Origin: Ilyonectria destructans
Taxonomy: Eukaryota > Ascomycota > Sordariomycetes > Hypocreales > Nectriaceae
Assembly: GCA_020740775.1 (NCBI GenBank)
Contig: JAHEWK010000004.1
Span: forward strand, 2,976,001-3,040,000
DNA: 64,000 bases
Direction: 5' to 3'
Part shown: positions 10,867 to 23,056 of the stretch, piece after piece
Layout of the letters: each line of letters starts with the position of its first letter
How positions within the stretch are numbered: the stretch's first letter is position 1
The notes under the pieces: model-generated
What the model saw: only the letters and a program-made list of their open reading frames with translations
Databases searched by the model: none
What the model was told of the DNA's origin: nothing
Program-made: the position numbers and the translations under genes

Positions 10867-12624
10867 ATGATGGACGCTCAACAGGATGACACCTCGAAGG
10901 AGAAGATGCAAGACATCGTCTCTACCGATCAAGGCCATGTCTCCGACACTGAGATAAGCAAGGCGGACGCCAAACGTCTTCTACTGAAGACGGACTTGGT
11001 CGTGATGCCTTTGGCTGTGCTTAGTATGACACTTGCCTTTCTGGACAAGGTAATCCGGTGATCCCCTATTGGCTTCATCTTTTGCTGACCGCAGCACTAG
11101 AATGCTCTGGGCTACGCAGCCATTCTTGGTATCAAGGAAGATGCGAACCTCCATGGCCAGGAATACAGTTGGCTGAGCAGCATCTTCTACTTTGGCTATC
11201 TTGCCATGGAGTTCCCTAACCTTTGGTTGATGACCAAGGTTCCCATCGGAAAATACATTGGAGTCTGTCTCTCCCTCTGGGGTTCTTGTCTCTGCTTCAT
11301 GGCTCTTTGCCACAATTTTGCGGGACTGGCAGCCATCCGCTTTCTGCTGGGTGTTTTCGAGGCTGCCGTATTGCCAGCTATGCTGATTGTCAACTCTATG
11401 TGGTACCGCCGTGAAGAGCAGCCGCTCCGCACTGCGTTCTGGTACAATACATTTGCCGGAGTGTTCGGCGGCATCTTGTCTTATGCCATTGGACAGATCA
11501 AGGGGTCGCTGACCACATGGAGGGTAATTCTCATTTTAATTATCACAAATACCACCTTGGAGAGGTCAATTAACTGATACTTATGTGATTTAGTACATCT
11601 TCATCATCTATGGAGCGGTCACCGTTCTTACCGGTTTCCTTTTGTTTTTTGGTCTGCCCGATTCCCCTTCCAAAGCTTGGTTTTTCACAGCAGAGGAGAA
11701 GAGACTGGCTGTCATTCGGCTTGCCTCTAACCAAACTGGAGTTGAATCGCACAAGGTATGATAATACTCGATTTCATTTCTTCCCACTGAGCACTGACTA
11801 AGTTATGTAGAAATTCAACACACCGCAGATCCTTGAATCCCTGCGCGACCCCAAGTGCTACTGCATCTGGGTGGGTGTCTTTGCTTATGCTATCGCCAAT
11901 GCGGGTATCACGAACTTCAATCCGCTCATCATCGCCGGCTACGGCTTCAGCAAGACCAAGACGCTTCTGATGGCTACTCCTCAAGCAGCCGTCGCCATGG
12001 TCAGCCAGGCAATTCTTACAACAATCTCATTCTTTGTACCAAACATGCGATGTATCTTCTGGATTGGCTCGGCTCTGATCGGCATGACTGGTGCCGTCAT
12101 GGTACATGTTCTCAACTCTGAGACACAGAGAAACGCTTCCCTGGCGGGAGTCTACCTGATGGGCTTCTACAACGTTCCATGGGTCTTCCTGCTCAGTTTG
12201 TCTTCTTCGAACACAGCTGGAGCCACGAAGAAGAGTTTTATGGGAGTTTCTGTGGCAGTTGTATATGGTCAGTGCAATTCACCCGCCCCCGAGAGAATTT
12301 GCTTTTGCAAACGTTTGCAATTCGCCTACAAATAAATGATCAAGTGCTAACACATCGTCAACTTTAGCCATTGGTAATATTGTCGGCCCTCAGTTCTATA
12401 GATCGGACCAGGCACCCAAGTACACTCTCGGCATTGGTTCAATTATGTGTGCATTTGCCGTTACGGCTGCTACGGGTCTCACCTACTACATTCTTTGCAT
12501 CCTTGAGAATAAGCGCCGTGACGAGAAGTATGGTGAGCCGCATGATAACGCCGAAGTTGGGCTCGAGGCAGAGCGGGAAGACATGACGGATTGCCAGAAC
12601 CGAAACTTTAGGTATACTTATTAA
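10867..12624 (+). CDS. MFS transporter, Dal5/anion:cation symporter (allantoate permease) family
   Basis: Five exons (10867-11049, 11101-11523, 11594-11755, 11811-12267, 12368-12624) give 493 aa. The protein starts with a hydrophilic tail, then KTDLVVMPLAVLSMTLAFLD and NALGYAAILGIKEDANLHGQ, the typical Dal5-family opening. About 12 membrane segments follow. Further family landmarks are EYSWLSSIFYFGYLAMEFPN, AIRFLLGVFEAAVLPAMLIV, WYRREEQPLRTAFWYN and FGLPDSPSKAWFFTAEEKRL. Members import organic anions or amide compounds such as allantoate, ureidosuccinate, nicotinate, pantothenate or dipeptides; the substrate here is unknown. The start is the first of two adjacent ATGs. It is divergent from the Zn2Cys6 gene and probably controlled by it. 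Confidence 0.93.
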
Positions 12625-12826
12625 ACAGTCTCAAGGTAGATGAAAGGCTACATATTGATTAATCAATCGGGCTTCTTGAAAATACTGAACGTCGAGGCCC
12701 TACATAAAGACCCCAGGTGAACTCCGGCGCCACTAATCTGCCCTTCTATTTCCACCTCAGAGTTGTCTTACGTAGCCTCGACGATATAGTGTTTGCCACG
12801 GTAGCAGTTGCTGATTTCGTTGCGTA

Positions 12827-15295
12827 TTAAGCTCTCTTTCGCTGGTTTTTACTGGACAACAACTTATTCAACTCCTCCATCAACTCCTTGTTCGCATGCT
12901 TAATTTGTGTCAGGTCAGATTGCCAACTAGAAGCGGTGATCATAAAGTTGCTGAAGATGTTGTCATCCCACGTTAAGGCAGCGTCTTGGTCTGACCTTGC
13001 TGCAGTGCTGGTAGAAGCAATGCCCCATCGTGACCCCTTCGGGAGATGTATTCGAGCAAGTAGGAACGATGGCTTTTGTGTTGCAATGCTATTGCCAGGG
13101 TAGAGTACGATATTGGTCTGCAGAACCCGACCTTGGCGGTTTGTTATCTCGTAGCGGCAGCTAGTAATCGCCCCCCGCCTTGCTCTCTCCAAGGATCGTC
13201 CAAACTCCGGCCTCAATTCTTTGCGAACTAAGTCTTGAATGCTGGTGCCGACCAATTGGCTCGGCTGGAGATCGAGCAACGACCGAATATTGGACGAAAC
13301 GAACAAGAGGATGCCGGATGTCGAGATCTTAGCCCATATCTCATTATCCCCGATGCCACCATCCATCTCCAGATGGCGTCGGCTGAGCACAAACATAGGC
13401 CGCTTCCGCCCTATCAGGATGATACATCTCGTCTCTGAGTCTTGTGACGATCCCCGGCTTTCGAAATAGGTATAGCCGCTGCGTTTCTGCCGAATCCGGA
13501 AGATGAGATCGACGGTGTTTCCCAGGGCGCAGTTTTGCAACTCTCGTGTAACTGGCTCAACGTCGAATGGGTGGCAGACGGAAGATAGGGGGATCCCCAC
13601 TAACTCGGCAGCATCATACTCAAGAATTCGCTTGCATGATGGGGAAATGTAAAGAAAGATTCCCTCTAATGACAACACGTGAATCATGTCGTCAGAATTT
13701 TCAAGCAGCATTATGTCCCATGACTGCTTGAGCCAGTTCGAGACAATTTCCCTGGGGTAGGAGTTTGATAATATCGTTGAGACATCCTTTGGACTAAGCG
13801 TCTGTCCATTCTCATGCTCCCACTGGTTTGGTGCTGGCGGGACCCAAATGTATTGGCCAATGCCGGGGTACTTATAATTGATTTTGACCGGGCCCGCCCC
13901 CGGCCCCGGCGGTACTGAAAGAGCATCGGGGCTTTCGACAAGGTCGATTAGGAAACCTACCAAATACCGAATCTCATCCGTGTCCCATGGGATAGGGAGT
14001 ATAGTGAGCAAGTTCAGAAAATGTTTGCCTCCTTTCCGGTAGTTAATCAAGCTTTGCTGCCCCTCGTGTCTCAGCTGGACCATCGTCCTCAGACTGAACA
14101 CAGTGCCGTCATCGACGAACTCTCGCTTCCTCCCGGCCTCAACCTTTCCATCAGGCGCCTGCAGAAACCGACAATTCTGGCCAATTATCTCGTGACGACT
14201 GTACCCTGTGAGATTCTGGAATGCATCAGATGCATAGATGACGGGACAGTCATTCATAGTCGTGTCGCAAACGACGATTGCGCAGGACAAGTCGACTTCA
14301 CCAAGATTGATCTTGGGATCTTTGCGAGTAGCAACCAGATACAGAGCCCTAAGCAGATCAAAACCGGAACTGTTGTAGATGCCTGACTTCTTTAAGCCTC
14401 CAACTGGTGGCCCTATGACATTGGCGGTGATATCTAAGGATGGTGTGCTTGGTTGGGCAGATATTATCTCTTGATGTTCCATGGTGTCTTGAAAATGTGA
14501 TCTTGAGAGTGGTAGCTCCATTAAGACATCAGTTTCATCGTCAGCGTTGGAAGGAGGCTCGATCGGTGATCCAGGAAACGAAACGGGAGGAGAGTTGTAT
14601 AGTGACTCTGTGTATTCGAGAAACCGGTTCAAGGCGAAATGAGCGTTCGTTCCATGCCAATCTGAGCCTTTCTCCTCAGCTATGCTGATCAATTCGATGC
14701 GATCGATTTCCAAGGCCTCAAGTTTAGACTGGATTTGCTTGAATTCCTTATTGAAATCAGCCTCCATCCGTTTTGTTCGCTCGTCTATAGATGTCGTAGT
14801 CAAGCTTCGAGGTAGGTAATGGTTAGCGAGAGATTTGCATGCTTCTAGAAACCCAAGGGATAGTTACAGTGTGACGGCATGAGCTGCCAGGCTGAGAGAT
14901 GCCTTGTAAGTGAGAATCGTGTCTCTGAAGAGTTGGATCTCCTTGTCTTTGAATGCCCATGAGATTTTCTTCCATACACGAACCCTTCTGGTGCCATCTC
15001 TGGAGGTTTGGGTGTATGTTTGCAGAGTCATCATAAACTCATCAAATATGTCCAGGCAGTTTTCTAGAGGGGCTTTGAGGGAGTCGCATAGTAGATTGTT
15101 ATCGTCCAGCTTCTGCTGCATACCCGAAAGGTCTGCTAGGGTACTGTAGAGTGCTTTCAGATCAGTAGAGAGTGCTGCAATATCCTTAGGGGCACTTTGT
15201 AGACTATCGATAAACTCGAATAGTCTCTTTGAGCCGTGGAGCGCGGCGCTAAGAATGCCCACAATGCTCGCCGTAAGAGAGAGGGGATCCGCCAT
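12827..15295 (-). CDS. HeLo-like (STAND N-terminal) domain fused to white-collar-type LOV-PAS-PAS protein
   Basis: Two exons (15295-14868, 14804-12827) join in frame through a GTAACT intron with a CGCTAACC branch site, giving 801 aa. Residues 1-142 (MADPLSLTASIVGILSAALH...) match the fungal N-terminal domain of STAND/NLR proteins (PF17111, HeLo-like). Residues 145-190 look like a coiled coil. A white-collar-1-type LOV domain follows (about 285-435) with GYSRHEIIGQNCRFLQAPDG; its Cys354 is the residue that forms the flavin adduct in photoactive LOV domains. PAS-like regions follow at about 500-610 and 630-735. The tail (KELMEELNKLLSSKNQRKRA) matches the basic region just before the GATA finger of WC-1, but the protein stops there. 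Exon 2 has no ATG at its open 5' edge, which supports the join. The gene probably encodes a blue-light-responsive protein that does not bind DNA by itself. Confidence 0.88.
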
Positions 15296-15669
15296 TCTGG
15301 ATGCGAGCTCGTGGATGCAAGAAGTAGGAATGTGGACAAGGAGAGTAGGAAGATGGAGAAAGCCCCAACAACTAGGCAATCTTTTAGTTCCACAAAAGCA
15401 ACAACAAAAACGCCTTGCGGTGTGCCATGTGACTTCGCAGAGGCCAATGGAATACAGCCTCACGGCGGACAAGCCACCAAGGAGACAAGCCACGAACTGC
15501 TCAGCCACACCGATAGGCATTGGAGTTATTAAAGATAGTGACCTAATGCATGTACGACATGGAGAATGAAAGTTTTAGCCCTTTCCTTGAGGTTTCTTAC
15601 CATCACTGTATACCAGATCTTTTATTGTTGCCCCAAACATCTCGAAGTCGCCCGTGAGTGTTCCCGCTC
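15296..15669. other. Intergenic region upstream of the HeLo-LOV gene
   Basis: About 370 nt between the HeLo-LOV start and the ABCC stop, both on the minus strand. No ORF of note and no TCGG-N6-CCGA site seen. Confidence 0.5.
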
Positions 15670-18600
15670 TCACTTATGGCTCTCATACAACCCCCTAAAT
15701 CTTGTCTGTCCTTCCAACAGCTTCAACGGCTCATCATATTCCACCAGCGTCCCTGCATCCAGCAGAGCGACACGATCATACTTGGTGACATAATGGAGTC
15801 GGTGCATGATGGAAATCACCGTGCAGTCCCTGAACTCCGTGTCAATGATGTCCTGTATGATGCGCTCAGTGTCGCTGTCGACACTGCTCGTAGCCTCATC
15901 AAACACAATTAGCTTCTTCCGTCGGACCATCGCTCGTGCAAGACAAAGTAGCTGCTTCTGTCCTGCACTCCAAGACGCGGAGTCCATCTCTTTGTCCAGG
16001 CCCTGCTCTTTGATAAGTTCCCATAATCCCACTCGATCCAGAGCGCGAATGATCTCGTCGTCTGTGGCTTCCCCAAAAGGATCCATGTTGAACCGGACAC
16101 TCCCGGGGAGAAGAAATGGCTCTTGGGGAACAACATTGACCTTTGAGCGCAAGTATGATGGGTTGAGAGAAGAAATGGAGACGGAATCGATACTAATGCT
16201 CCCGCTTTGAACATCCATCATTTGAAGCAGGCAAAGGATAAGAGAAGTCTTGCCACTGCCGGAACGGCCGCATATCGCGACATGCTCGGACGGATTGATC
16301 GATAGACTGACGCTCTTGAGGACGGGACCGGACTCGGGTCTTTGAAGAGATTAGTACAACATCGATAACAAGCTCTTGTAATCCGCAAGTGAGTACGTAC
16401 CCATGAGAAGCAACCAAACTTTGAAACTCGACAGAGCCCTCCTGTGGCCATTCCGAAGGAATTTTCGGGCTTGCATTCCCTTCACCAGTACCCTCTGATT
16501 CTGTCTCTGCCGCAAATCTTTTCACCCTGCTTACAGCGCCAATGCTAGACTCCATAGCCGTCCACATCTGGATAACACGGCTAATAGTAGTGTTAAATGC
16601 TACGACTGCAGTGAGGCTCACACCAACACTACCAGCGTCGAACTTATTTCTCAACTTTATGACAATGGTGAGAAGAATCACAATCACAGCAGCGATTATG
16701 ATGTCGATCGTAAACGTAAGCCATTGTTGAATGCAATACTGCAGATATTCTGGACGCTGACTGGTGTCGATAAGTAGATCATTTCGAGACCGATACTGCC
16801 TTTTCCAGCCGAAAGCACGGATTGTTGGTGCCCCAACAACTGACTCCTGGAAGCTAGTATAGAGGGGAGCCTTGGCTTCGATCCCTAAAAGCCGGACCTG
16901 ACGCGAGGTTTGGAGGTAAAAGCGCTGCAAGAAGTATAGAACGGTACCGACAACAGGGACGGTCGCTGCCAAGTATTTGGAAAAGATGACCAGAATTATA
17001 AGCTTGGCAAGACATAGCGTAGCCGCTACCATGAAAATTATTAGTAACCAATACTTTACAAGGGGGATTTTGGACGAGGGTGAAATGCTTGACCAACCTG
17101 CTGCGTAGTTCACCACATAACTGGGGAGCTCCATATCGATCAACTCCATATCTTGACTGAATCTGCACCAGGAGGTTACTACATGCTGCATAGGAAGCTC
17201 GGATGGATATAATATCCAGTGGTATGTACTGACCGGTTTATTAGGGACCCGGTATCTGTGATGCTGAAGAATCTGAACGGCGCCCTAAGTGATTAAAAGT
17301 GTCAGCATCATCTTCGCAATAATGAAGGTCCGAACTTACTTTAAAGTTGCTTCAAGCAAATCATTGTGCAACTTGTATCCCGTGTTTGAGATAATTTTGA
17401 GGAATACGAGCCTGAAGCCTTTGTAAGATGACCGGCAGTGGCTGAATGGGTGGATGCGAAAACTTACCAACAAACAACAAACACCAGGAAAGCCCCGAGA
17501 GCACCAAAAGCAACGAAGACTCCCATATACATGCCAACATTCTCATTTGGATGAGCAACATTGGCCTCGGACCACCATTTCAACCAGATTGCTGGATTGT
17601 GAATTGGTTAGTTTAATTGCGGTGCTTGGGGATACGCGGTGTGTAGAAACGTACTTGGAAATTCGGAGAAGAAGATCCACAAGACCAGTGACAACCCGAA
17701 CAGGCTCATTGTGGTCCATCCGGAGCTTTCGAAATAGTATTTGTAAACAGAAGCATCACCGGTTTTGCGCCTCGCATCGTCAACAGCCGCATCTGGCTCC
17801 TCAATTAGGTCTTCGGATAATCGCGATTCTTCGTCGGTAGAATCGTCGTGAATTGCATGTTGGGTCTTCTCGTCGATGGTCGCATCAGCAAATTTCAGCC
17901 CAATATGACTGATGTAGCCGTTGCTTTCAAGAAGAGTCGCAGGGCTTCCAGTTTCCGCAACCTTTCCGCCCTCGAGGGCAACAATCTTGTCGGCTAGTCC
18001 CATGAGTTTGTCTACGGCGGAGTTAGTATTCATTATCCGGCGAATTTTTTGATCGGTAACTCACGGTTGTGAGTAGCTAGTATCACGGTAACTCGGTATC
18101 TCCGGAAGATGCCATTACGCCCCAGCAAAGAATGGGAGATGTGTTCAATTGTGCGGGCGTCCATTCCACTGAAGGTATCATCCAGGAGAACAACTGAGCA
18201 CCTTGAGTACACAGCTCTCGCAAGAGCCTATTCGGAAGTTAGCGGTGTTGACTTGCAAGGAGAAAGTTACATACGATCCGTTGTTTTTGACCACCGCTGA
18301 GACTGCACCCTTTGCTGCCAACAGCTGCCCGATCTCCGAGCTTGATCTGCGCGAAATCTGGATCCAATGCGCATGCAAGTTTGACAGTCTCGTACCATTT
18401 TGGGTCATACGGAGACACCCCGAGGATGTTCTTCCGGATCGTCGTATTTTCTAACCACGGCTCCTGGGAACAGTACGCGATGGATCCGGATCCCCTACAT
18501 ATGACTCCAGAGAGTGAAATAGTTTCTCCAATAATGCTCTCCAGAAGAGACGTCTTACCGCTTCCAACAGGCCCAACAATAATTGTTAAGCTCTCGGATT

Positions 18601-20823
18601 CGACACGCATGTCGATGTCTGTTAAGACTGAGGACGCCGCTGGTTTCCAAGCAAAGCTCTGGTTTTGCATTGAAATAAGATCATCTCCGGAAACACGGGT
18701 AGGTGAGCTGAAAGCCTCGACAGCTAATGGCTGAAGACTGATTACAGACCCAGAGGCACGAGGAGCAGAATCTGTGTTGTTTTCAGGTGCCGGCTTCTTT
18801 GGGTAGTAGTTGGCGTATTCCTGAATTCGATCAAAGCTACCGATAGACTGGAGAACCTCTGGCAAAGATTGTATAAACATTAGGACAGGCCGAGTTAGGA
18901 GACTGATTAGAGCCAGTGAGGTGAAAGCTTGTGCTGTCAGAAGGGATTCATCTTTCCAGTAGACGGCAATAATTGCATATACTCCAAAGGTAACCACTGG
19001 GGCTATATTGAGAATGCAATTTGCTAAGGTTTAAATTAATACAATCTCAAAGCGACAAGAGTGATACACTTACAAAGAACTATTCGCACAATAAGGAGTT
19101 TCCTAAAGCCTTTTGAGGTGTTGATCTCATCAATTCGGAGTTTCTGGATGACGGTAAACATGATATCGGACAACCCAAGCATCTTTACGGCTTTCATATC
19201 ACCAAGCATGGTAGTGGTGATACGAATTCGCTCTTGGACTTTCTCAATCCACCGACGTTGCTCACGCTTGGTTGAGGCTGAAAGCTTGGAGGTAATGGCG
19301 ATAAAAACTAGATCGCCATATTAGCCACATCATTTTCACTCACAAAAAGTTATTTCTGCCTCCGAACGTACTAATTGAGACAACAACAGGCGCCACACAG
19401 GCGATAGAAAGCTGTCGCTCCAGCAACCACACAGCAATAGAAATATCTAGGATTGTCGCCCATATCTCGTGAATTGCACGAAATGATTCGACGATGCGTA
19501 GAATATCCGTTCCCATTAAGGCCACTGCAGTGATGTCTTCGGAATCGGCGGTTCGTATTTCTAAGGCTCTTTCGTAGACGAGGGCAGTCAGACCTCCTCG
19601 AAGACGTGTGATAAATCGAAACAGCTGGTATTGGTAGAGAGCGGTCGACGCCTTGAGAGCGTTTATTAGCGAAAACAATGATGCAGTGACTCCATCTGGA
19701 TCACTCACAGCAAGACCCAAGTAGACAAGCGCCCAGGCACCAATCAGACCTTTTCCATACGTACTGTTGGGTGAAGATTCTCCCACAAAGTTTACCGTGG
19801 TCTCAATCATGAAAGGTTGAGCAAAAGTAAAGGCGGTTTGACAGAGACGTGGGATAATTGCAGACGAGAATGAGAAGAAAAATGCACGAAAACATGCACG
19901 AAGCAAACTATGACGCTCTTGCTGATTATCTATAATTGATTAGCGCCGACAATGAACTCAGACAGAAGTAGCTCACAAGTTGCCCAGGTAGCCGTAAGCT
20001 TTTGTCGCAGCACAGAACTTCGCAGCTGCGTATCCAATAGAGGCAGGTCGTTGACTGAGATGAATTTGGAGTACCCTAGACGCAAGGTGACTAACAGCCA
20101 GGCGAAACTCGTTCGTACCCATAACCCGCTGTATTGTTCCGGTGCGTATTGTTTCCACATGTCAGAATGCTGGGATGCTTTCAAGCTAGACTTTCTTTCG
20201 ACGGATTCAAGGATGAAAGCAATGATAGTGAAAACCATCATGGTGGTAAAAACGGCCGGTTCGGCAGGGCTCGATTCCATGAGCCATAGTGTTCGAATGC
20301 GGGCGATGGACAGAATTATCGAAATGGAAAAGTATAGACTCAAAAGCGTGGAAGGGCGCAGAGATCGCTGATGGTCCAGATATGAAAGTACGATCGCGCC
20401 AACCGTAGCTGCCAGACTTAAAATATCAGCTGGCAATGAGGCGCCACTTCGGAACGAGTTGTTGTGAGCTCGGAGAGCCAAAAACACGACCTGTGTAATG
20501 AGAAGTCCCCCGAGTGCAATCTAAAAATAAATTTGGTGAGCATCTGATCTGTGACAAAGACCCCAATGGATTCCACCTACTAATTTGCTGATTTGCAGCT
20601 TAGACTGCACCGAACATGTTGGGGAACTCTTCAGAAGCCGAAAAATATTCCACGGCAGCAGGCATATGAAAACCGCGGCGGGGAGGCAGGCGAAAATGAC
20701 GTCTTCAAATTGCAGGGTGAAATCGAACGACCGGCACAACGTGTTCACGCGAGGCCCAAATGACTGATCCCAGGCAAGTAGGCAAGTTGAGCTTGCTACT
20801 TGGGCAAAAGCAAGCTCTTCCAT
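15670..20823 (-). CDS. ABCC-type (MRP) ABC transporter, full length
   Basis: Thirteen exons (20823-20581, 20520-19977, 19929-19709, 19651-19372, 19307-19074, 19023-18275, 18227-18065, 18011-17655, 17591-17468, 17411-17340, 17284-17234, 17162-16401, 16339-15670) total 4470 nt, 1489 aa. The order is TMD0, TMD1, NBD1, TMD2, NBD2. TMD1 opens with RLCQTAFTFAQPF and has STALYQYQLFRFITRLRGGL. NBD1 has GPVGSGKTSLLESIIGE, LSGGQKQRI and SVVLLDDTFSGMD, with Asp where catalytic Glu is usual, as is common in ABCC NBD1. NBD2 has GRSGSGKTSLI, an altered signature WSAGQKQLLCLARAM, LIVFDEATSSVD with Glu, and the H-loop in IMHRL. Such pumps export conjugates and drugs, or load vacuoles. It is divergent from an MFS transporter. 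Confidence 0.93.
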
Positions 20824-21531
20824 GGCTAAATTGAGAGATTGATAGATGGTGAGAGCGCAAAATAACAAGCTGTAATTCCACAGGCCACATTCGAGCTATC
20901 TATTCAATGTCAGCACAATTATCTTGGCAGGAGTCAGTACTTTTGTATTGTTGACACAAGTCAGACCAGTCTAAATTGCGTAATCGAATATGCAATTATG
21001 GCCGGAACTTTTGTTCCCCCACCGTCACCCCATTTAAGAAGGTGACTGCGATAGCATCAATTTACGGGCGCATCAGATCAATTACCCTGCAAAACCCGGC
21101 CATCTGACAGGACAATTAACGAAATCTGATGTAGACTTGGTTGCCGACATCCGACCCACTGATAAATTCCTCCCCATTTGCTAAATACTCGGTGAATGCC
21201 TATTTTGTATCCATAAAAATCCCGATGGTTGGGTTAGAGGCTGCAGGACGCGTATTGAGTACGAAATACGACACGGTTGTTGATCAGCATCAGTCGTTAT
21301 AGAGTGCGTCATCAGCAACGCAAAGTGCACACGTAAGAATCTTACAGCAGTTACGCGTTTGTTTCCTTTGCGTGCATCTTTAAGGCTCAAAAACGTCTCC
21401 ATCTCTTGTTTCTCACCGGTAGCAGCGAATTTTCTCACGATTGCCAAGCTACACAGTCCAAGACAGGCAGCCACACTTGCGTTGACCGTCGCAATTACGC
21501 GACTTGTCAGTTGATTATCCTTACCTTCAAA
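20824..21531. promoter_or_regulatory. Divergent promoter region of ABCC and MFS transporter genes
   Basis: About 700 nt between two divergent transporter starts. No coding sequence is supported. A shared promoter is inferred from the arrangement; I see no repeated operator like the one at 10.4 kb. Confidence 0.5.
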
Positions 21532-23056
21532 ATGACGAATTATGCGTCAGAGTCTACACCGTTGTTGGGCTCCAATGCCTCTAAGGCAAAGAAGGAATAC
21601 GTCGTCGCAGTAGCCTTTACGCTCGTCGTTCTCGTCGACTTTGCAGGTGTTCTCACCGAAACACCACAGACCAGCATCCTCGAAGGCATCATTTGCCGCC
21701 GCTACTACAACTCTCATCGAACCAAGGCTAGTCTTGACTGCACTGCCGGTCCTATTCAAGCTGAGCTCGCGACCATCACCCAGCTGTTCAATACCTTCAA
21801 TCTCGTTCCAGGAATATTGGTCTCCATACCTTTTGGTGTTTTGGCCGATAGCTACGGTCGTCGGGCCGTGCTTGGATTATCTATGCTTGGCATGGTCACT
21901 CAAGATATCATCGCAAAGCTCATTTTATGGCGCTCTGATATCTTCGCGCCTCGCCTGATATGGCTGACGTCAATTACTAGGCTCGTCGGCGGCGGCGAGA
22001 TGGTTGCATCCTCAATGATCTATCTTATGATCGCTGATGTCGTTCCCGCACATGAGCGAGCGAATACCTTCTTCTTGTTTTCCGCGTGCATTCTTGTTGG
22101 CGATGTGGTAGCTACACCTCTAGGCGCTTTTCTCATGTCTAAAAGCCCGTGGATACCGTACATTCTCTCGACAGTCTTGGCTTTCGTTGTCGGCGGTATT
22201 GCGCTTGTGCTTATTCCCGAGACATTGAACAAACCAGATTCTTCCGAAGCAGCTCAACAACCTCCATCTATTACAGGAAATGAACAGCGTGCTTCTCCAA
22301 CAACTGCAGTCAGCAAGACATTGGACTCTAAGAGGTTACAAGCTCTTCTCTCTAGGCTTCGACCCCTGGCAAAGGCAAACATCATAGCTATCCTGCTGGC
22401 GTTTTTTGTTGCGGCTTTGGGGCGCCAGTCTACTGGCTTCCTAGTCCAGTATATTCGACAACGGTTTAATTGGTCTTATGCAAAGGTGCGTCCTACCATC
22501 ACCCTGATCTTACCTGATTAAGCCTGACTAAACCACTTCTCAGGCGAGCCTTGTTGTTGCCTTAAGAGGCTCTGTCAACTTGATACTCCTGCTATGTCTT
22601 CCTGCAGTGAACAAACTTCTTGCTAAGCGTGGGGTTAGCATCTCAGCAAGAGACTTAGTCACTAGTCGCACCTCTGTCTGGCTACTCACCATCGGATCTC
22701 TGGTCATTTCCATGGCGCCTATTGTGGAATTGGTCGCACTGGGCGTGGTAATCTTTGCTCTCGGTTCAGGATTCTCCCCTGCGGCACGTAGTCTTGCAAC
22801 TGCATTCGTCCATCCTGACCAGACAGGAACTCTCTACTCAGCTCTGGGCCTGATGCAGTCGGTTGGTGGTCTCGTCGCTGGCCCGTTACTAGCAACATCA
22901 TTCGGTTGGGGGCTGAAACAGGGAAGAGAATGGACTGGTATACCTTTTCTTCTAGTAGCGGGTCTTTTTGCATCTGGTGCACTTGCTCTATCATTCATCC
23001 GGCTACAGAAAGAAGTGGAGGTGGAGGCTGAGGCAGATGGAGAAACTAGAGATTAA
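21532..23056 (+). CDS. MFS transporter
   Basis: Two exons (21532-22485, 22544-23056) give 488 aa with about 12 membrane segments. The start is the ATG of MTNYASESTPLLG. Early signatures are ETPQTSILEGIICRRYY and IPFGVLADSYGRRAVLGLSM, which is MFS motif A between helices 2 and 3. The intron sits after YIRQRFNWSYAK, inside the second half. A hydrophilic loop (about residues 235-275, rich in Ser, Gln and Pro) divides the two six-helix halves. The C-terminal half has GSGFSPAARSLATAFVHPDQ, then TGTLYSALGLMQSVGGLVAG. The family exports drugs or metabolites or takes up small solutes; the substrate is unknown. It is divergent from the ABCC pump. Confidence 0.9.

Noticed and set aside
12827..14803. 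Treating the LOV-PAS part as a separate gene
   Set aside because: The open frame begins without an ATG, and joining to the 15295-14868 exon keeps the frame through a normal intron.
19652..19708. Open frame through the third ABCC intron, read as extra protein (DPDGVTASLFSLINALK)
   Set aside because: It has GTGAGT donor, CTAAT branch site and CAAG acceptor; removing it gives the conserved LGLAASTALYQYQ run.
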